Below, one piece after another: positions 7,829-15,356 of a DNA stretch of 30,744 nucleotides (within the stretch, counting starts at the first letter, position 1; every line of letters begins with the position of its first letter). Made by a program: the position numbers and the translations under genes. The notes below the pieces were generated by a model. That model saw only the letters and a list, made by a program, of their open reading frames with translations. It was not told the origin of the DNA and searched no databases. Source of the stretch: JAFARZ01 sp035651595 (GTDB taxonomy: Bacteria > Actinomycetota > Actinomycetes > Streptosporangiales > Streptosporangiaceae); the NCBI GenBank assembly GCA_035651595.1, contig DASRFJ010000346.1, forward strand, positions 1 to 30,744. The letters are read 5' to 3'.

Positions 7829-7867
7829 TTACCCCCCCGGTTTGGGGGGGTAACTGTCCGCAATCAT
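7815..7867. repeat. C7/G7 hairpin repeat, copy 2
   Basis: The left arm ATTATTGCGGACACTTA plus C7 (7815-7838) pairs with G7 plus TAACTGTCCGCAATCAT (7844-7867) around a five-base loop, with two mismatches in 24 pairs. The minus-strand frame of the neighbouring gene runs through it: bases 7829-7870 encode its last 13 residues and its stop codon. The stem could act as a terminator, but similarity to the copies at 5-28 and 12835-12887 marks it as a dispersed repeat. Confidence 0.85.
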
Positions 7868-8458
7868 TTCGGGCGGCGCCGCGCTGTCAATGACGTGGGG
7901 CGTGCGGCCGAGGTATGCGACGAGCCGGTCGCCCGGGCCGGCCTTGGCTGTCGCGGTGACCGGCGGACCGAACAAGGGATCGCGGCCGGATTCGGGGATG
8001 AGCAGCGGGGCGATCGCCAGCAGGCCGGCGGCCAGCGCGTCCGGGATTGGCCTGTTCTGCCCGCATGCCTCGGATATGTCCCAGCCGTGCACGGCGATCT
8101 CGATGGCTCCCGCGTATTCGATCGCGATGGCCGGGAGCGACAGGTCGCCGATGCCGAGTACCTGGCGGCTTCGGTCGGCGGTGGCCCACGCGGCCAGGAG
8201 CCGGCCGGCCCGGTAGCGGAAGGTCCGGGTCGGGTCGGCCGCGGGTTCGCGGTCCAGTGTCGCGGGGATCAGGGCGACATGTCCGGTGACGGTCGCGTCG
8301 TACAGTGCGGCCAGGGATTCGCTGGCGTGCAGGAGCAGCATGTCCAGGTTCCAGCCCCGGCATGGTGTCGCGCGGGGCAGCCGCGCGGGCGTGACGTCGA
8401 GCACCGATCGCTCGGCGTAGCTGATCGCCTGCTCAAGCAGCGTGGTCGTGCCCCTCAT
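7829..8458 (-). CDS. TIGR03086-like (DinB/maleylpyruvate isomerase-type) protein
   Basis: A 209-residue protein resembling actinobacterial TIGR03086 proteins, a branch of the DinB/mycothiol-dependent maleylpyruvate isomerase superfamily. The pattern TPCRGWNLDMLLLHASES (His44) and AVHGWDIS (His124, Asp127) provides likely metal ligands of the four-helix bundle. The substrate is unknown; family members are often thiol-dependent metalloenzymes. The ATG at 8458 overlaps the stop of the sigma factor gene by four bases (ATGA), implying translational coupling. The C-terminal residues 197-209 (EMIADSYPPKPGG) are encoded by a dispersed hairpin repeat, so the original end was probably altered when the repeat arrived. 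Confidence 0.8.
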   Translation of the reverse strand: MRGTTTLLEQAISYAERSVLDVTPARLPRATPCRGWNLDMLLLHASESLAALYDATVTGHVALIPATLDREPAADPTRTFRYRAGRLLAAWATADRSRQVLGIGDLSLPAIAIEYAGAIEIAVHGWDISEACGQNRPIPDALAAGLLAIAPLLIPESGRDPLFGPPVTATAKAGPGDRLVAYLGRTPHVIDSAAPPEMIADSYPPKPGG

Positions 8459-9462
8459 CGGCGCGATCCGGCCGCGGCGGTCGCGGTGGCCGTGGTGGGC
8501 AGGACCTGCGGCAGGCCGAAGACCGGGAACAGTTCGGGCTGGTTGAACGAGACGATGTGCGAGATGCCGGTGTCGCCGAGGGTGAGCACCTGCACCGCGT
8601 GTGCGTGGTGGCGTCCGTCGCGGCCGAGCAGGTAGCACGCGAAGCCCGGCTGGGCGTTTGCGGTCACCGGGACCAGCTTGAAGTCCCCGGGCCGAGCGAG
8701 AACCTGGGCACCGAGGAACCGTCCGATCGAGTCGCGTCCGGCGAACCAGGTAAGGATCGGCGGCATTTCGAAGATCGCGTCCTCGCGCAGCAGTCGCATG
8801 AGGGCGGACGCGTCGGCGTGCTCGAAGGCAGACGCGTACTTGTCGAGCAGGGCGCGCTGGTCGGGTTCGGCGGGCTCGCGGATGTCCTCCTCGACCGGGG
8901 CGGCCTGCTTGAGCCGGGCGCGGGCGCGTAGCAGCAAGCCGTTCACCGCGGTGGTCGTGGTGCCGAGCAGGCCCGCGACCTCGGCGGCCGGCAGCTGCAG
9001 GACGTCACGCAGGACCAAGACCGCGCGCTGCCTGGCGGGCAGGTACTGCAAGGCGGCGATCAGACCCAGCCGCAGGCCCGCCCGTGACGCCACGACCGAT
9101 GCGGGATCGGCGGGGTCGGCGTGCACCAGAGCGTCGGGGAGCGGCTCCAGCCACGGCACCTCGCCCGGCCCGGCGGCCAGCGGACCGTCCGGATCCGCGC
9201 CCGGAGCGCCAAGGCCGGACGGCAGCGGCCGTCGGCCGCGGTTCTCCAGTGCCCGCAGGCATGCGTTGGTGGCGATCCGGTAGAGCCAGGTTCGCAGCGA
9301 CGAGCGGCCCTCGAAGTCATCGTAGGACCGCCACGCGCGGATCAGGGTCTCCTGCAGCTGATCCTCGGCGTCGTGGACCGAGCCGAGCATCCGGTAGCAG
9401 TGCGCCAGCAGCTCAGCCCGGAACGGGTCGGTGAGCTGCGCGAAGTCCGCCTCGTCCGGCAT
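8455..9462 (-). CDS. ECF sigma factor with SnoaL-like C-terminal domain
   Basis: A 335-residue extracytoplasmic-function sigma factor. Region 2 lies at about residues 12-75 (HCYRMLGSVHDAEDQLQE, then LRTWLYRIATNACL). Region 4 lies at about 135-190 (LPARQRAVLVLRDVL, then the helix-turn-helix around AAEVAGLLGTTTTAVNGLL). The C-terminal 130 residues form a SnoaL/NTF2-like domain (YASAFEHADASALMRLL, then IFEMPP, WFAGRDSIGRFL), as in ECF groups that carry this extension instead of a classical anti-sigma partner. This layout suggests control by the C-terminal domain. The start at 9462 has AAGGAGG six bases upstream. The downstream gene overlaps it by four bases. Confidence 0.9.
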   Translation of the reverse strand: MPDEADFAQLTDPFRAELLAHCYRMLGSVHDAEDQLQETLIRAWRSYDDFEGRSSLRTWLYRIATNACLRALENRGRRPLPSGLGAPGADPDGPLAAGPGEVPWLEPLPDALVHADPADPASVVASRAGLRLGLIAALQYLPARQRAVLVLRDVLQLPAAEVAGLLGTTTTAVNGLLLRARARLKQAAPVEEDIREPAEPDQRALLDKYASAFEHADASALMRLLREDAIFEMPPILTWFAGRDSIGRFLGAQVLARPGDFKLVPVTANAQPGFACYLLGRDGRHHAHAVQVLTLGDTGISHIVSFNQPELFPVFGLPQVLPTTATATAAAGSRR

Positions 9463-9588
9463 CGGAACCTCCTTGCCTGGTCTGTATCTGGGTTGATCCG
9501 CGGCACGGCCGAAAGTCACCGGGTGACGCACGTCGATTTCGGCCGCACGCCCGGATCTGTACCAGCGAACCGGAACGGAGGACAGGTC

Positions 9589-9810
9589 ATGCGACTACGA
9601 TTCCTCGGCAAGCACTCTTCGCCGAACAACTCGCCGGCATTGTGGGACACCGACGCGGGCCAGTACGTGATCCAGGGCTTCGAGCTGGACCCAGATACCC
9701 TTGCCCAGGTCGGTGACGTCCCGCGTGGCGAGCTGGTGATCCGGGTGCCCAAGGAACTCATCCGCTACCTCTCGGAGGCGAGTCACGATGCCGATGACGG
9801 CCTGGCCTGA
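9589..9810 (+). CDS. small partner protein of an XRE/DUF5753 regulator
   Basis: A 73-residue protein beginning MRLRFLGK, with a Ser/Asn-rich segment, then the VIQGFELDP strand pattern and PKELIRYL near the end. Similar short proteins commonly sit next to XRE/DUF5753 regulators in actinomycetes; no biochemical role is established that I can name. GGAGG at 9577-9581 sets the ATG at 9589. It ends nine bases before the regulator's start, so the two are almost certainly co-transcribed. The sigma factor gene diverges from it across a 126-base spacer. Confidence 0.75.
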   Translation: MRLRFLGKHSSPNNSPALWDTDAGQYVIQGFELDPDTLAQVGDVPRGELVIRVPKELIRYLSEASHDADDGLA

Positions 9811-9819
9811 GTAACCGCC

Positions 9820-10662
9820 ATGCCTGGCAAGCCCCAGCAAGCTCGCGAAGCCCTCGGTTCCCGGCTCCGGGAGATCCGGCTGGATGCGGGCCTGACCGCA
9901 CGGACCCTCGCCCAGCTGGCAGGCTGGCATTTCACCAAGGTCAGCAAGCTCGAACACGGCACCCGCCGGCCGTCGCCCGACGACATCCGCGCCTGGTGCC
10001 GGTATTGCCAGGCAGAAGACCAGATGACCGATCTGATCGTCACAGCGCGCGGCATTGACGCAATGTATACCGAGTGGCGCAGGCAGATGCGGGCCGGGAT
10101 GCGGCATTTCCAGGACTCCTCGCGGCCGCTGTATGAGCAGACGCGGCTGTTCCGGGTGTACGAGACGACGTTCGTCCCCGGCTTGCTCAACACCGCCGAG
10201 TACGCGGCCGCGATCATGGGGTTCTGGGCAGGGCTGCTGAGCCTGCCGGCGGACCAGGAAGCGTCGGTATCCGCCCGGATGGCACGGCAGAACGTCCTGT
10301 ACGCGCCGAAAAATCGCTTCGCGTTCGTGATCGAAGAACAGGCCCTCCGCACGCGCGTCGGTGGCGCGGCGGTGATGGCAGGCCAGCTCGACCGGCTGCT
10401 GGCGCTGATGTCACTGCCGACGATCAGCCTCGGGATCATTCCCGCTGGCGGCGAGCGGCACGCCCTGGCCCAGGGCAGCTTCTGGATATTCGACCAGGCG
10501 CGGGTCCAGGTGGAGACCGTGTCGGCCGGGCTGGACCTCACCCAGCCCGCCGAGATCAGCCTCTACGCGCGGGTTTTCGGCCTGCTGCAACGCTCGGCGG
10601 TCTACGGTCACCTCGCGCGTGAGCTGATTACATCCGCCGCGGCCGACCTTGGCCGCGAGTAG
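9820..10662 (+). CDS. XRE-family regulator with DUF5753 domain
   Basis: A 280-residue protein. The N-terminal helix-turn-helix spans about residues 12-66 (LGSRLREIRLDAGL, LAQLAGWHFTKVSKLEHG, RPSPDDIRAWC). The rest matches DUF5753, with FRVYETTFVPGLLNTAEYA and later LMSLPTISLGIIP. Such regulators (Scr1/BldB-partner type) in streptomycetes and relatives pair with a small downstream or upstream protein and influence development or antibiotic production. Here the partner is the upstream 73-residue gene. DNA target and signal are not known. The ATG at 9820 follows the partner's stop by nine bases. Confidence 0.9.
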   Translation: MPGKPQQAREALGSRLREIRLDAGLTARTLAQLAGWHFTKVSKLEHGTRRPSPDDIRAWCRYCQAEDQMTDLIVTARGIDAMYTEWRRQMRAGMRHFQDSSRPLYEQTRLFRVYETTFVPGLLNTAEYAAAIMGFWAGLLSLPADQEASVSARMARQNVLYAPKNRFAFVIEEQALRTRVGGAAVMAGQLDRLLALMSLPTISLGIIPAGGERHALAQGSFWIFDQARVQVETVSAGLDLTQPAEISLYARVFGLLQRSAVYGHLARELITSAAADLGRE

Positions 10663-10764
10663 TTTCGCCAACTTACGGCAACATCCTTGAGGCTCGTGGC
10701 GGGCCGTTCTTACGCTCACCACACACGGGGATCTGACGCTGCTTTCACTGAGGAGCAATCAATC

Positions 10765-11499
10765 ATGGAACTTCCGAAGATCGCATCACGGCAAGAATGG
10801 CTGGCGCTCCGCCTGGAGCTGCTGGCGAAGGAGAAGGAGCTGAGCCGGGCACAGGCCGCGCTGGCCGCCGAGCGCCGGGCGCTGCCGATGGTGGAGATCA
10901 CGAAAGACTACGTCTTCACCGGACCGGGCGGCCCGGCCACACTTGCGGACGTGTTCGAAGGCAGGGACCAGCTGATCGTCTACCACTTCATGTGGCTGCA
11001 CGACATCGACGATGGCTGCCCGAGCTGCTCGTTCGCGGTCGATAACATGCCCGACCCGGTGCACCTGAACAAGGGCGCGGATACCACGCTGGCGCTGGTC
11101 GCACGGGCGCCGTTCGAGCGCATCGAATCGTTTCGCGACCGGATGGGCTGGACGCTGCCGTGGTACTCCTCGCATGGCAGCGAATTCAACTACGACTTCC
11201 ACGTCAGCAACGACGAGGCCATCGCCCCGGTCGAATACAACTACAAGGACAAGGCCACCCTGGAACGGGAGGGGCTCAGCTACTACGCGGCCAGCAACTC
11301 CGACGGGCAGGGCGTCAGCGTGTTCGTGCGCGACGGCGACCGCGTGTTCCACACCTACTCCGCCTATGGCGTCGGTGCCGACGTCATGCTCAGCACCTAC
11401 CGGTTCCTCGACCTGACCCCCGCGGGCCGTCAGCGTTACGTCAACCAATGGCCGCTGCACGACTCTTACGGGCAGCCCGCCGCCGGCCACGTCCACTAG
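10765..11499 (+). CDS. DUF899 family thioredoxin-fold protein
   Basis: A 244-residue protein with the DUF899 hallmarks: an N-terminal helix REEWL-like (SRQEWLALRLELLAKEKEL), MVEITKDYVFTGPGG, then QLIVYHFMW and DDGCPSCSFAVDN with a CxxC pair, and the C-terminal DVMLSTYRFLDLTPAGRQ. The fold is thioredoxin-like; the CxxC suggests redox chemistry, but no reaction is proven for the family. GAGGAG at 10750-10755 supports the ATG at 10765 over the earlier in-frame start at 10687. It is the first gene of a likely three-gene operon, with 17 bases to the next gene. Confidence 0.85.
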   Translation: MELPKIASRQEWLALRLELLAKEKELSRAQAALAAERRALPMVEITKDYVFTGPGGPATLADVFEGRDQLIVYHFMWLHDIDDGCPSCSFAVDNMPDPVHLNKGADTTLALVARAPFERIESFRDRMGWTLPWYSSHGSEFNYDFHVSNDEAIAPVEYNYKDKATLEREGLSYYAASNSDGQGVSVFVRDGDRVFHTYSAYGVGADVMLSTYRFLDLTPAGRQRYVNQWPLHDSYGQPAAGHVH

Positions 11500-11516
11500 C
11501 CGGGGCAGGAGCAGAA

Positions 11517-12221
11517 ATGAACGAGCTACTTGACCTCGCCGTCGCCGCGCACGGCGGCCTGGACCGATGGAATCAGATCGGGTCGATCACTTTCGACGCG
11601 TCTATCAGCGGAGCCTTCTGGCACCTCAAGGGTCAGGGTGACGCCCTCAAGGATGTTCGCCTGGCGGTGGAAACCGGGCGGCAGCAGGTGACGATCGAGT
11701 TCGCCGGCCAGGACAAACGGTCGGTCTTCGAGCCGGAGCGGGTCGTCGTGCAGCGCGGTAACGGCACGCTCATCGAGGCCCGCGAGGACCCGGAAAGGTC
11801 GTTCGACGGCCATCAGTTCCAGACCCCGTGGGACGACGTCCACCTCGCCTATTTCGTCGGGGAGGCACAGTGGACGTACCTGAACATGCCGTTCCTCGCC
11901 ACCCGGCCCGGGTTTGTCACCGAAGAGATCGCCTCCGTCGAGGTGGCTGGCGAAACGTGGCGGCGGCTGGCGGTGACGTTTCCTGATCACATCAAGAGTC
12001 ACAGCCGCAAGCAGGTCTTGTGCTTCGGCCCGGACGGGCTGCTGCGCCGCCATGACTTCACCATCGACCTCCTCGGCGCGGTGCCCTCACAGCTCGAGGC
12101 CACCGGGTACCGCGACGTCGACGGCATCGTCTTCCCCACGACGCGGCGCGCTTACGACCAGCTCAACCCCGATCATCTGCTGATGGTCGCCATCGACATG
12201 GACAAGATCACCCTTCGCTGA
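11517..12221 (+). CDS. unrecognised 234-residue cytoplasmic protein
   Basis: I cannot name a family with confidence. The protein has no signal peptide or membrane helix. It begins with a short helix (MNELLDLAVAAHGGLDRWNQI), followed by alternating beta strands, including YFVGEAQWTYLNMPFL and ATGYRDVDGIVFPTTRRAY. This N-terminal helix plus long curved sheet resembles LolA/LppX-like folds, a weak inference from pattern only. AGGAG lies just before the ATG at 11517. The gene is sandwiched between a DUF899 gene and a VOC gene with gaps of 17 and 10 bases, so all three are probably co-expressed. Confidence 0.7.
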   Translation: MNELLDLAVAAHGGLDRWNQIGSITFDASISGAFWHLKGQGDALKDVRLAVETGRQQVTIEFAGQDKRSVFEPERVVVQRGNGTLIEAREDPERSFDGHQFQTPWDDVHLAYFVGEAQWTYLNMPFLATRPGFVTEEIASVEVAGETWRRLAVTFPDHIKSHSRKQVLCFGPDGLLRRHDFTIDLLGAVPSQLEATGYRDVDGIVFPTTRRAYDQLNPDHLLMVAIDMDKITLR

Positions 12222-12231
12222 GGAGCATGCC

Positions 12232-12606
12232 GTGTTCGCCGAGACCAAAGCGTTCAGCGCGTTCGCCGTTGACGACCTTGACCAGGCCAGGAAGTTCTAC
12301 GGCGAGATACTGGGAATCAGGGTCAGCGAGCAGCATGGACTGCTCACCCTGAACCTGGCGGGCGGCCACGACACCCGCGTGTATCGCAAGCCGGGCCACA
12401 CTCCGGCCGGCCACACCGTCCTCATGTTCCAGGTGGACGACATCGAGGCGGCGGTCGGCGAACTGACCAAGCGCGGCGTCCAGTTCGAGCGGTACGACGG
12501 GATGGACCAGGACGAGCGCGGCGTCACCCGGGGCGCCGGCCCGTTCATCGCCGCCTGGTTCAAAGATCCGGCCGGAAACATCCTCGAGGTGCTGCAGGAG
12601 CACTAG
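12232..12606 (+). CDS. VOC/glyoxalase superfamily protein
   Basis: A 124-residue single VOC-fold protein. It shows AFAVDDLDQARKFYGEILGIRV at the N-terminus, HTVLMFQVDDIEAAVGEL in the middle and AWFKDPAGNILEVLQ at the end, the two beta-alpha-beta-beta-beta units of glyoxalase/bleomycin-resistance proteins. The E in the final motif is a typical metal ligand. Substrate cannot be read from the sequence. The GTG start at 12232 is favoured because GAGGAG immediately precedes it, overlapping the previous stop; an ATG four bases earlier is out of frame. It is the last gene of the three-gene operon. Confidence 0.85.
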   Translation: MFAETKAFSAFAVDDLDQARKFYGEILGIRVSEQHGLLTLNLAGGHDTRVYRKPGHTPAGHTVLMFQVDDIEAAVGELTKRGVQFERYDGMDQDERGVTRGAGPFIAAWFKDPAGNILEVLQEH

Positions 12607-12740
12607 CCATGTGTACGTACCCCGGACTTCCGCGCTGCCCGATTTCGCGCGCGCGCAACCCATGTAACTGGCGCGGCCTGGGGTCCGGATTGGGCGCGAT
12701 GCTCCGGCCGACGCGCGCTCCGGCGTTCGGCGAGCAGCCG

Positions 12741-12786
12741 AGCAGCCGAGCTGCTGTCTAGCAGCCGAGCTGCCGAGCAGCTGTCT
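12741..12786. repeat. two variants of an AGCAGCCGAGCTG unit
   Basis: AGCAGCCGAGCTGCTGTCT (12741-12759) is followed by a longer version with an extra CCGAGCAG before CTGTCT (12760-12786). AGCAGC and GCTGCT arms allow several alternative stems. It probably arose by slippage. Confidence 0.55.
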
Positions 12787-12834
12787 ATATCGGGACATTC
12801 CGGCTGATTTCAGGCGCGCCAACAGTTGCGCCGG

Positions 12835-12887
12835 ATTATTGCGGACACTTACCCCCCCGAAGTGGGGGGGTAAGTGTCCGCAATAAT
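12835..12887. repeat. C7/G7 hairpin repeat, copy 3 (perfect)
   Basis: ATTATTGCGGACACTTA plus C7 (12835-12858) and its exact reverse complement (12864-12887) flank a five-base loop, giving a 24-base perfect stem. The preceding CCGG and following TTTCG are shared with copy 2. It lies 52 bases beyond the stop of the minus-strand secreted-protein gene and 228 bases beyond the plus-strand VOC gene, so it could also terminate transcription from both directions. Confidence 0.88.
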
Positions 12888-12939
12888 TTCGAGCCACCTT
12901 GCGGGCAAGAGGCTATCGCCGAACGTGCCGGGTGTAGCC

Positions 12940-15099
12940 CTACGGGACGACGTAGTTGACGGAGGTGCCCCAGTTGGCCCTGCCGTCCCTGGTCCCGCCG
13001 CAGGTTGCCGGCGTCAGGGTGAAGTCCGCGCCGGTGCAGCTCGGGAACTGGATGTACTCGTTGGCGAAGTAGATCCGGCCGGTTCCTGGCAGGAACACGC
13101 CCTCGCTGTAGTCGCCCCAGCGCGGCCGGGTACGGCCAGGGAATCCCATGTACTCGGAGAAGCCATCCTGGGGTGACAGGCCAAGGTCGGCGACGTTGAT
13201 CACCGACCCCAGGACGCCGTTCGACGAACTGGTCAGGCGGCCGAAGGCAGTGCTGGGGAAGAAGCCCCCGTTGTCCGCCCCGGTCGGGCCGCCGTTCCCG
13301 GTGAGCGTGAACAGGACGATGGCCCGGCCGTTCCCGCCGTCCTGGTCGCGGAAGCCCTCAGCGGCCAGGGCCGACATCGTCAGGTCCTCGTGCTGCGGCG
13401 AGACATAGGACTGGCTGCTGAGGCTGAAGGCCCCGTACCGGTCGAAGCTGCCAGTGCCGACGACCCAGTAGACGACGCCCTGGTGTTCCTCGGGAGCCGG
13501 CTCCGCGGCGAACGTCTGGTTGATTCCCGTTCCGGAGGAGGCCCACAGCTGGCCCTGCGCCTGCGAGGCCTGGGTGATGCCGTCGCCGTTGGTGGCGATC
13601 GGGCCCTCCGGGCAACTCGCGGGTGGCGGGCTGCCCCTGCTCAGGCCGGCCGCGCCGCATTCGTCGCCGAGCGGGATCGGGCCGGCCTTCTGCGGTGCCC
13701 GGATTCCGCTGTCGTAAGAGAGCACGTTGGAGAACAGCTGACCGCCGAACTGTATGTGGCCGCAGGCCACGCAGTTGTGGCTGTTCAGAGCCTCCAGGCT
13801 GGTCCAGTCGAAAACGGCGAGCCGGTTGTCGCCCTGCCGGTGGAAATCGAGGGTCGCGAGCATGAACGCGGAGCCGCCGTGCGCGTCGTCGAACTGGGAC
13901 GGGTCCGGCGGCTGCGCCGGAATCGCCTGCTTCCAGCACGTGATGCCGGGGTTGTGGGTCTGGTTATCGGAGGCACATGTCCCGTCTGGCGTCGGCAGCA
14001 GGCCCATGTTCTCGATGGCGACATTGAACCCGGTGTTCGGGCTGCCGTCGGGCTCGGTGACCGGCTGTCCTTCTTCCATCGCCTTCTTGTCGAGCGCGAA
14101 CTCCTGCACTCCGTTGAACGATCCGCCGCCCAGGCCGGGGTTGCTCGCGATGAGCGGGAACTCGTCGTACATCATGAGGAACGCGTCGCGCGAGGTCGCG
14201 ATCTTCGCGAAGTCGTTGAGCAGGTTGGGTGCGCCCGGCTCGGCCGGGTTGTAGTTGGCGTTGAGGAAGTAGACGTTGTACGGGCCGAACGGGTCCGAGC
14301 CCACGGTCACCGCGATGGCTTCGAAACAGCCGTTGGCCACGCCGGCGAAGCAGCCCGCGAACGGGCCGCCGGAGGCCTCGCTGCTGGCGGACGCGATTTC
14401 GGTGAAGAACCAGTGGCCGCCGTGCTCGGCGTCGAAGACGCACGACGGGTCCCCGCCGCTGCTCCAGCCACGGCCGGTGAGTCCCATGAGGGTGTCCAGC
14501 GGGATCGGTGCCGACAAGCGATGCAACGCCGTGTCGAAGACCATGATCTCGCCGATGTTGTTGGCCTCGACAACTTTGCCTCGGCCGGCGCACAGGCCCT
14601 GGTCCGGAGGCTCGATGTCGCCCTGCGTGTTGGTGGGCAGCGTGGCGTTGTCGACCGCGTTCAGCCCCTTGACGCCGACGGCGCCACCCGCCGAAGAACT
14701 GACGATGTCACAGCCGGGGCCCAGCGGCTGACAGCTCACCGCCGGGATGGCGAGGGCGGCGGGGGCGGTGCCGGCGGCGCTGTCACGCGGAAGCCCGGGT
14801 AGCGGCATGGCGTGCTGCCCAGGGGCTTGGGCCGGCTGGCGGCCTGCCGGCTGCCTGGTTGCCAGAGACTGCGTGGATGGCGTGCGGAACGGGCCGGTGA
14901 GCAGGGAGCAGTCCGCCGCGGCACAGCCGGTCGCGGCGGGACCGGCGAAGGTGGACGCGAACTGTCCCAGGCTTGTTGGCGAATTGTCTGACGGAGCCGC
15001 CGTCGCCGCACCCGAGGTGATGGTGAGCACGACCGGCAAGGACAGCAGCATAAGCACCGCTGCCGCCCCATGGAGGCGTCTGTTTCTCTTGGTGTGCAT
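12940..15099 (-). CDS. large secreted protein of unknown function
   Basis: A 719-residue exported protein. Residues 1-35 form a signal peptide (MHTKRNRR, hydrophobic core, ATAAP). A 90-residue Pro/Ala/Gln-rich linker follows. The body from about residue 120 carries motifs such as DIEPPDQGLCAG, VFDAEHGGHWFFTEIAS, DPFGPYNVYFLNANY and LATLDFHRQGDNRLAVFDW that recur at intervals and suggest a beta-propeller-like or other all-beta fold. Cysteine pairs are scattered along it. I do not recognise a catalytic motif. GGAGGG lies close upstream of the ATG at 15099. It diverges from the LanB-like gene across a 257-base region with a large palindrome, which might control both, but a link to the biosynthetic locus is unproven. 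Confidence 0.75.
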   Translation of the reverse strand: MHTKRNRRLHGAAAVLMLLSLPVVLTITSGAATAAPSDNSPTSLGQFASTFAGPAATGCAAADCSLLTGPFRTPSTQSLATRQPAGRQPAQAPGQHAMPLPGLPRDSAAGTAPAALAIPAVSCQPLGPGCDIVSSSAGGAVGVKGLNAVDNATLPTNTQGDIEPPDQGLCAGRGKVVEANNIGEIMVFDTALHRLSAPIPLDTLMGLTGRGWSSGGDPSCVFDAEHGGHWFFTEIASASSEASGGPFAGCFAGVANGCFEAIAVTVGSDPFGPYNVYFLNANYNPAEPGAPNLLNDFAKIATSRDAFLMMYDEFPLIASNPGLGGGSFNGVQEFALDKKAMEEGQPVTEPDGSPNTGFNVAIENMGLLPTPDGTCASDNQTHNPGITCWKQAIPAQPPDPSQFDDAHGGSAFMLATLDFHRQGDNRLAVFDWTSLEALNSHNCVACGHIQFGGQLFSNVLSYDSGIRAPQKAGPIPLGDECGAAGLSRGSPPPASCPEGPIATNGDGITQASQAQGQLWASSGTGINQTFAAEPAPEEHQGVVYWVVGTGSFDRYGAFSLSSQSYVSPQHEDLTMSALAAEGFRDQDGGNGRAIVLFTLTGNGGPTGADNGGFFPSTAFGRLTSSSNGVLGSVINVADLGLSPQDGFSEYMGFPGRTRPRWGDYSEGVFLPGTGRIYFANEYIQFPSCTGADFTLTPATCGGTRDGRANWGTSVNYVVP

Positions 15100-15208
15100 T
15101 TGCCCTCCATTGCGAACTACGCACCCGGAAGGACCGAGGCGCCGTCATCATCCGGCGCGACGAACTCCCCGTCAATCTCCAAAATCGCACATTGAGCAAG
15201 GGAGATTC

Positions 15209-15262
15209 CATGATCACGAAACCTTTTGTGGGCTATAGCCCACACAACCCTTCATGATCATG
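15209..15262. promoter_or_regulatory. 54-base imperfect palindrome in a divergent promoter region
   Basis: The whole segment is symmetrical about 15235/15236, with 22 of 27 positions paired. The centre TGTGGGCTATAGCCCACA (15227-15244) is a perfect 18-base palindrome, and the outer arms CATGATCACGAA and TTCATGATCATG match at 11 of 12 positions. It lies 95 bases before the LanB-like start and 110 bases before the secreted-protein start. An operator for a dimeric or tetrameric regulator is likely; a cruciform or terminator is possible. Confidence 0.6.
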
Positions 15263-15356
15263 AGTTCGAATGCGCCAGGCAACCGGAGAGGTGCGGAGGG
15301 CTCGGGTCGGTCGGCAGCGTGATCCTGGGCACGTGCGGAGTGAGGGCAGGCAGGCA

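Larger units (their letters stand above)
12607..12939. other. convergent spacer with repeats
   Basis: A 333-base region between the VOC gene and the convergent secreted-protein gene. It holds a cluster of related AGCAGCCGAGCTG units (12741-12786) and the perfect C7/G7 hairpin (12835-12887). No gene is supported here. Confidence 0.6.

Noticed and set aside
12607..12780. Search for a tRNA or small RNA in the 12607-12939 spacer
   Set aside because: The stems found come from simple repeats; no cloverleaf or conserved RNA pattern is visible.
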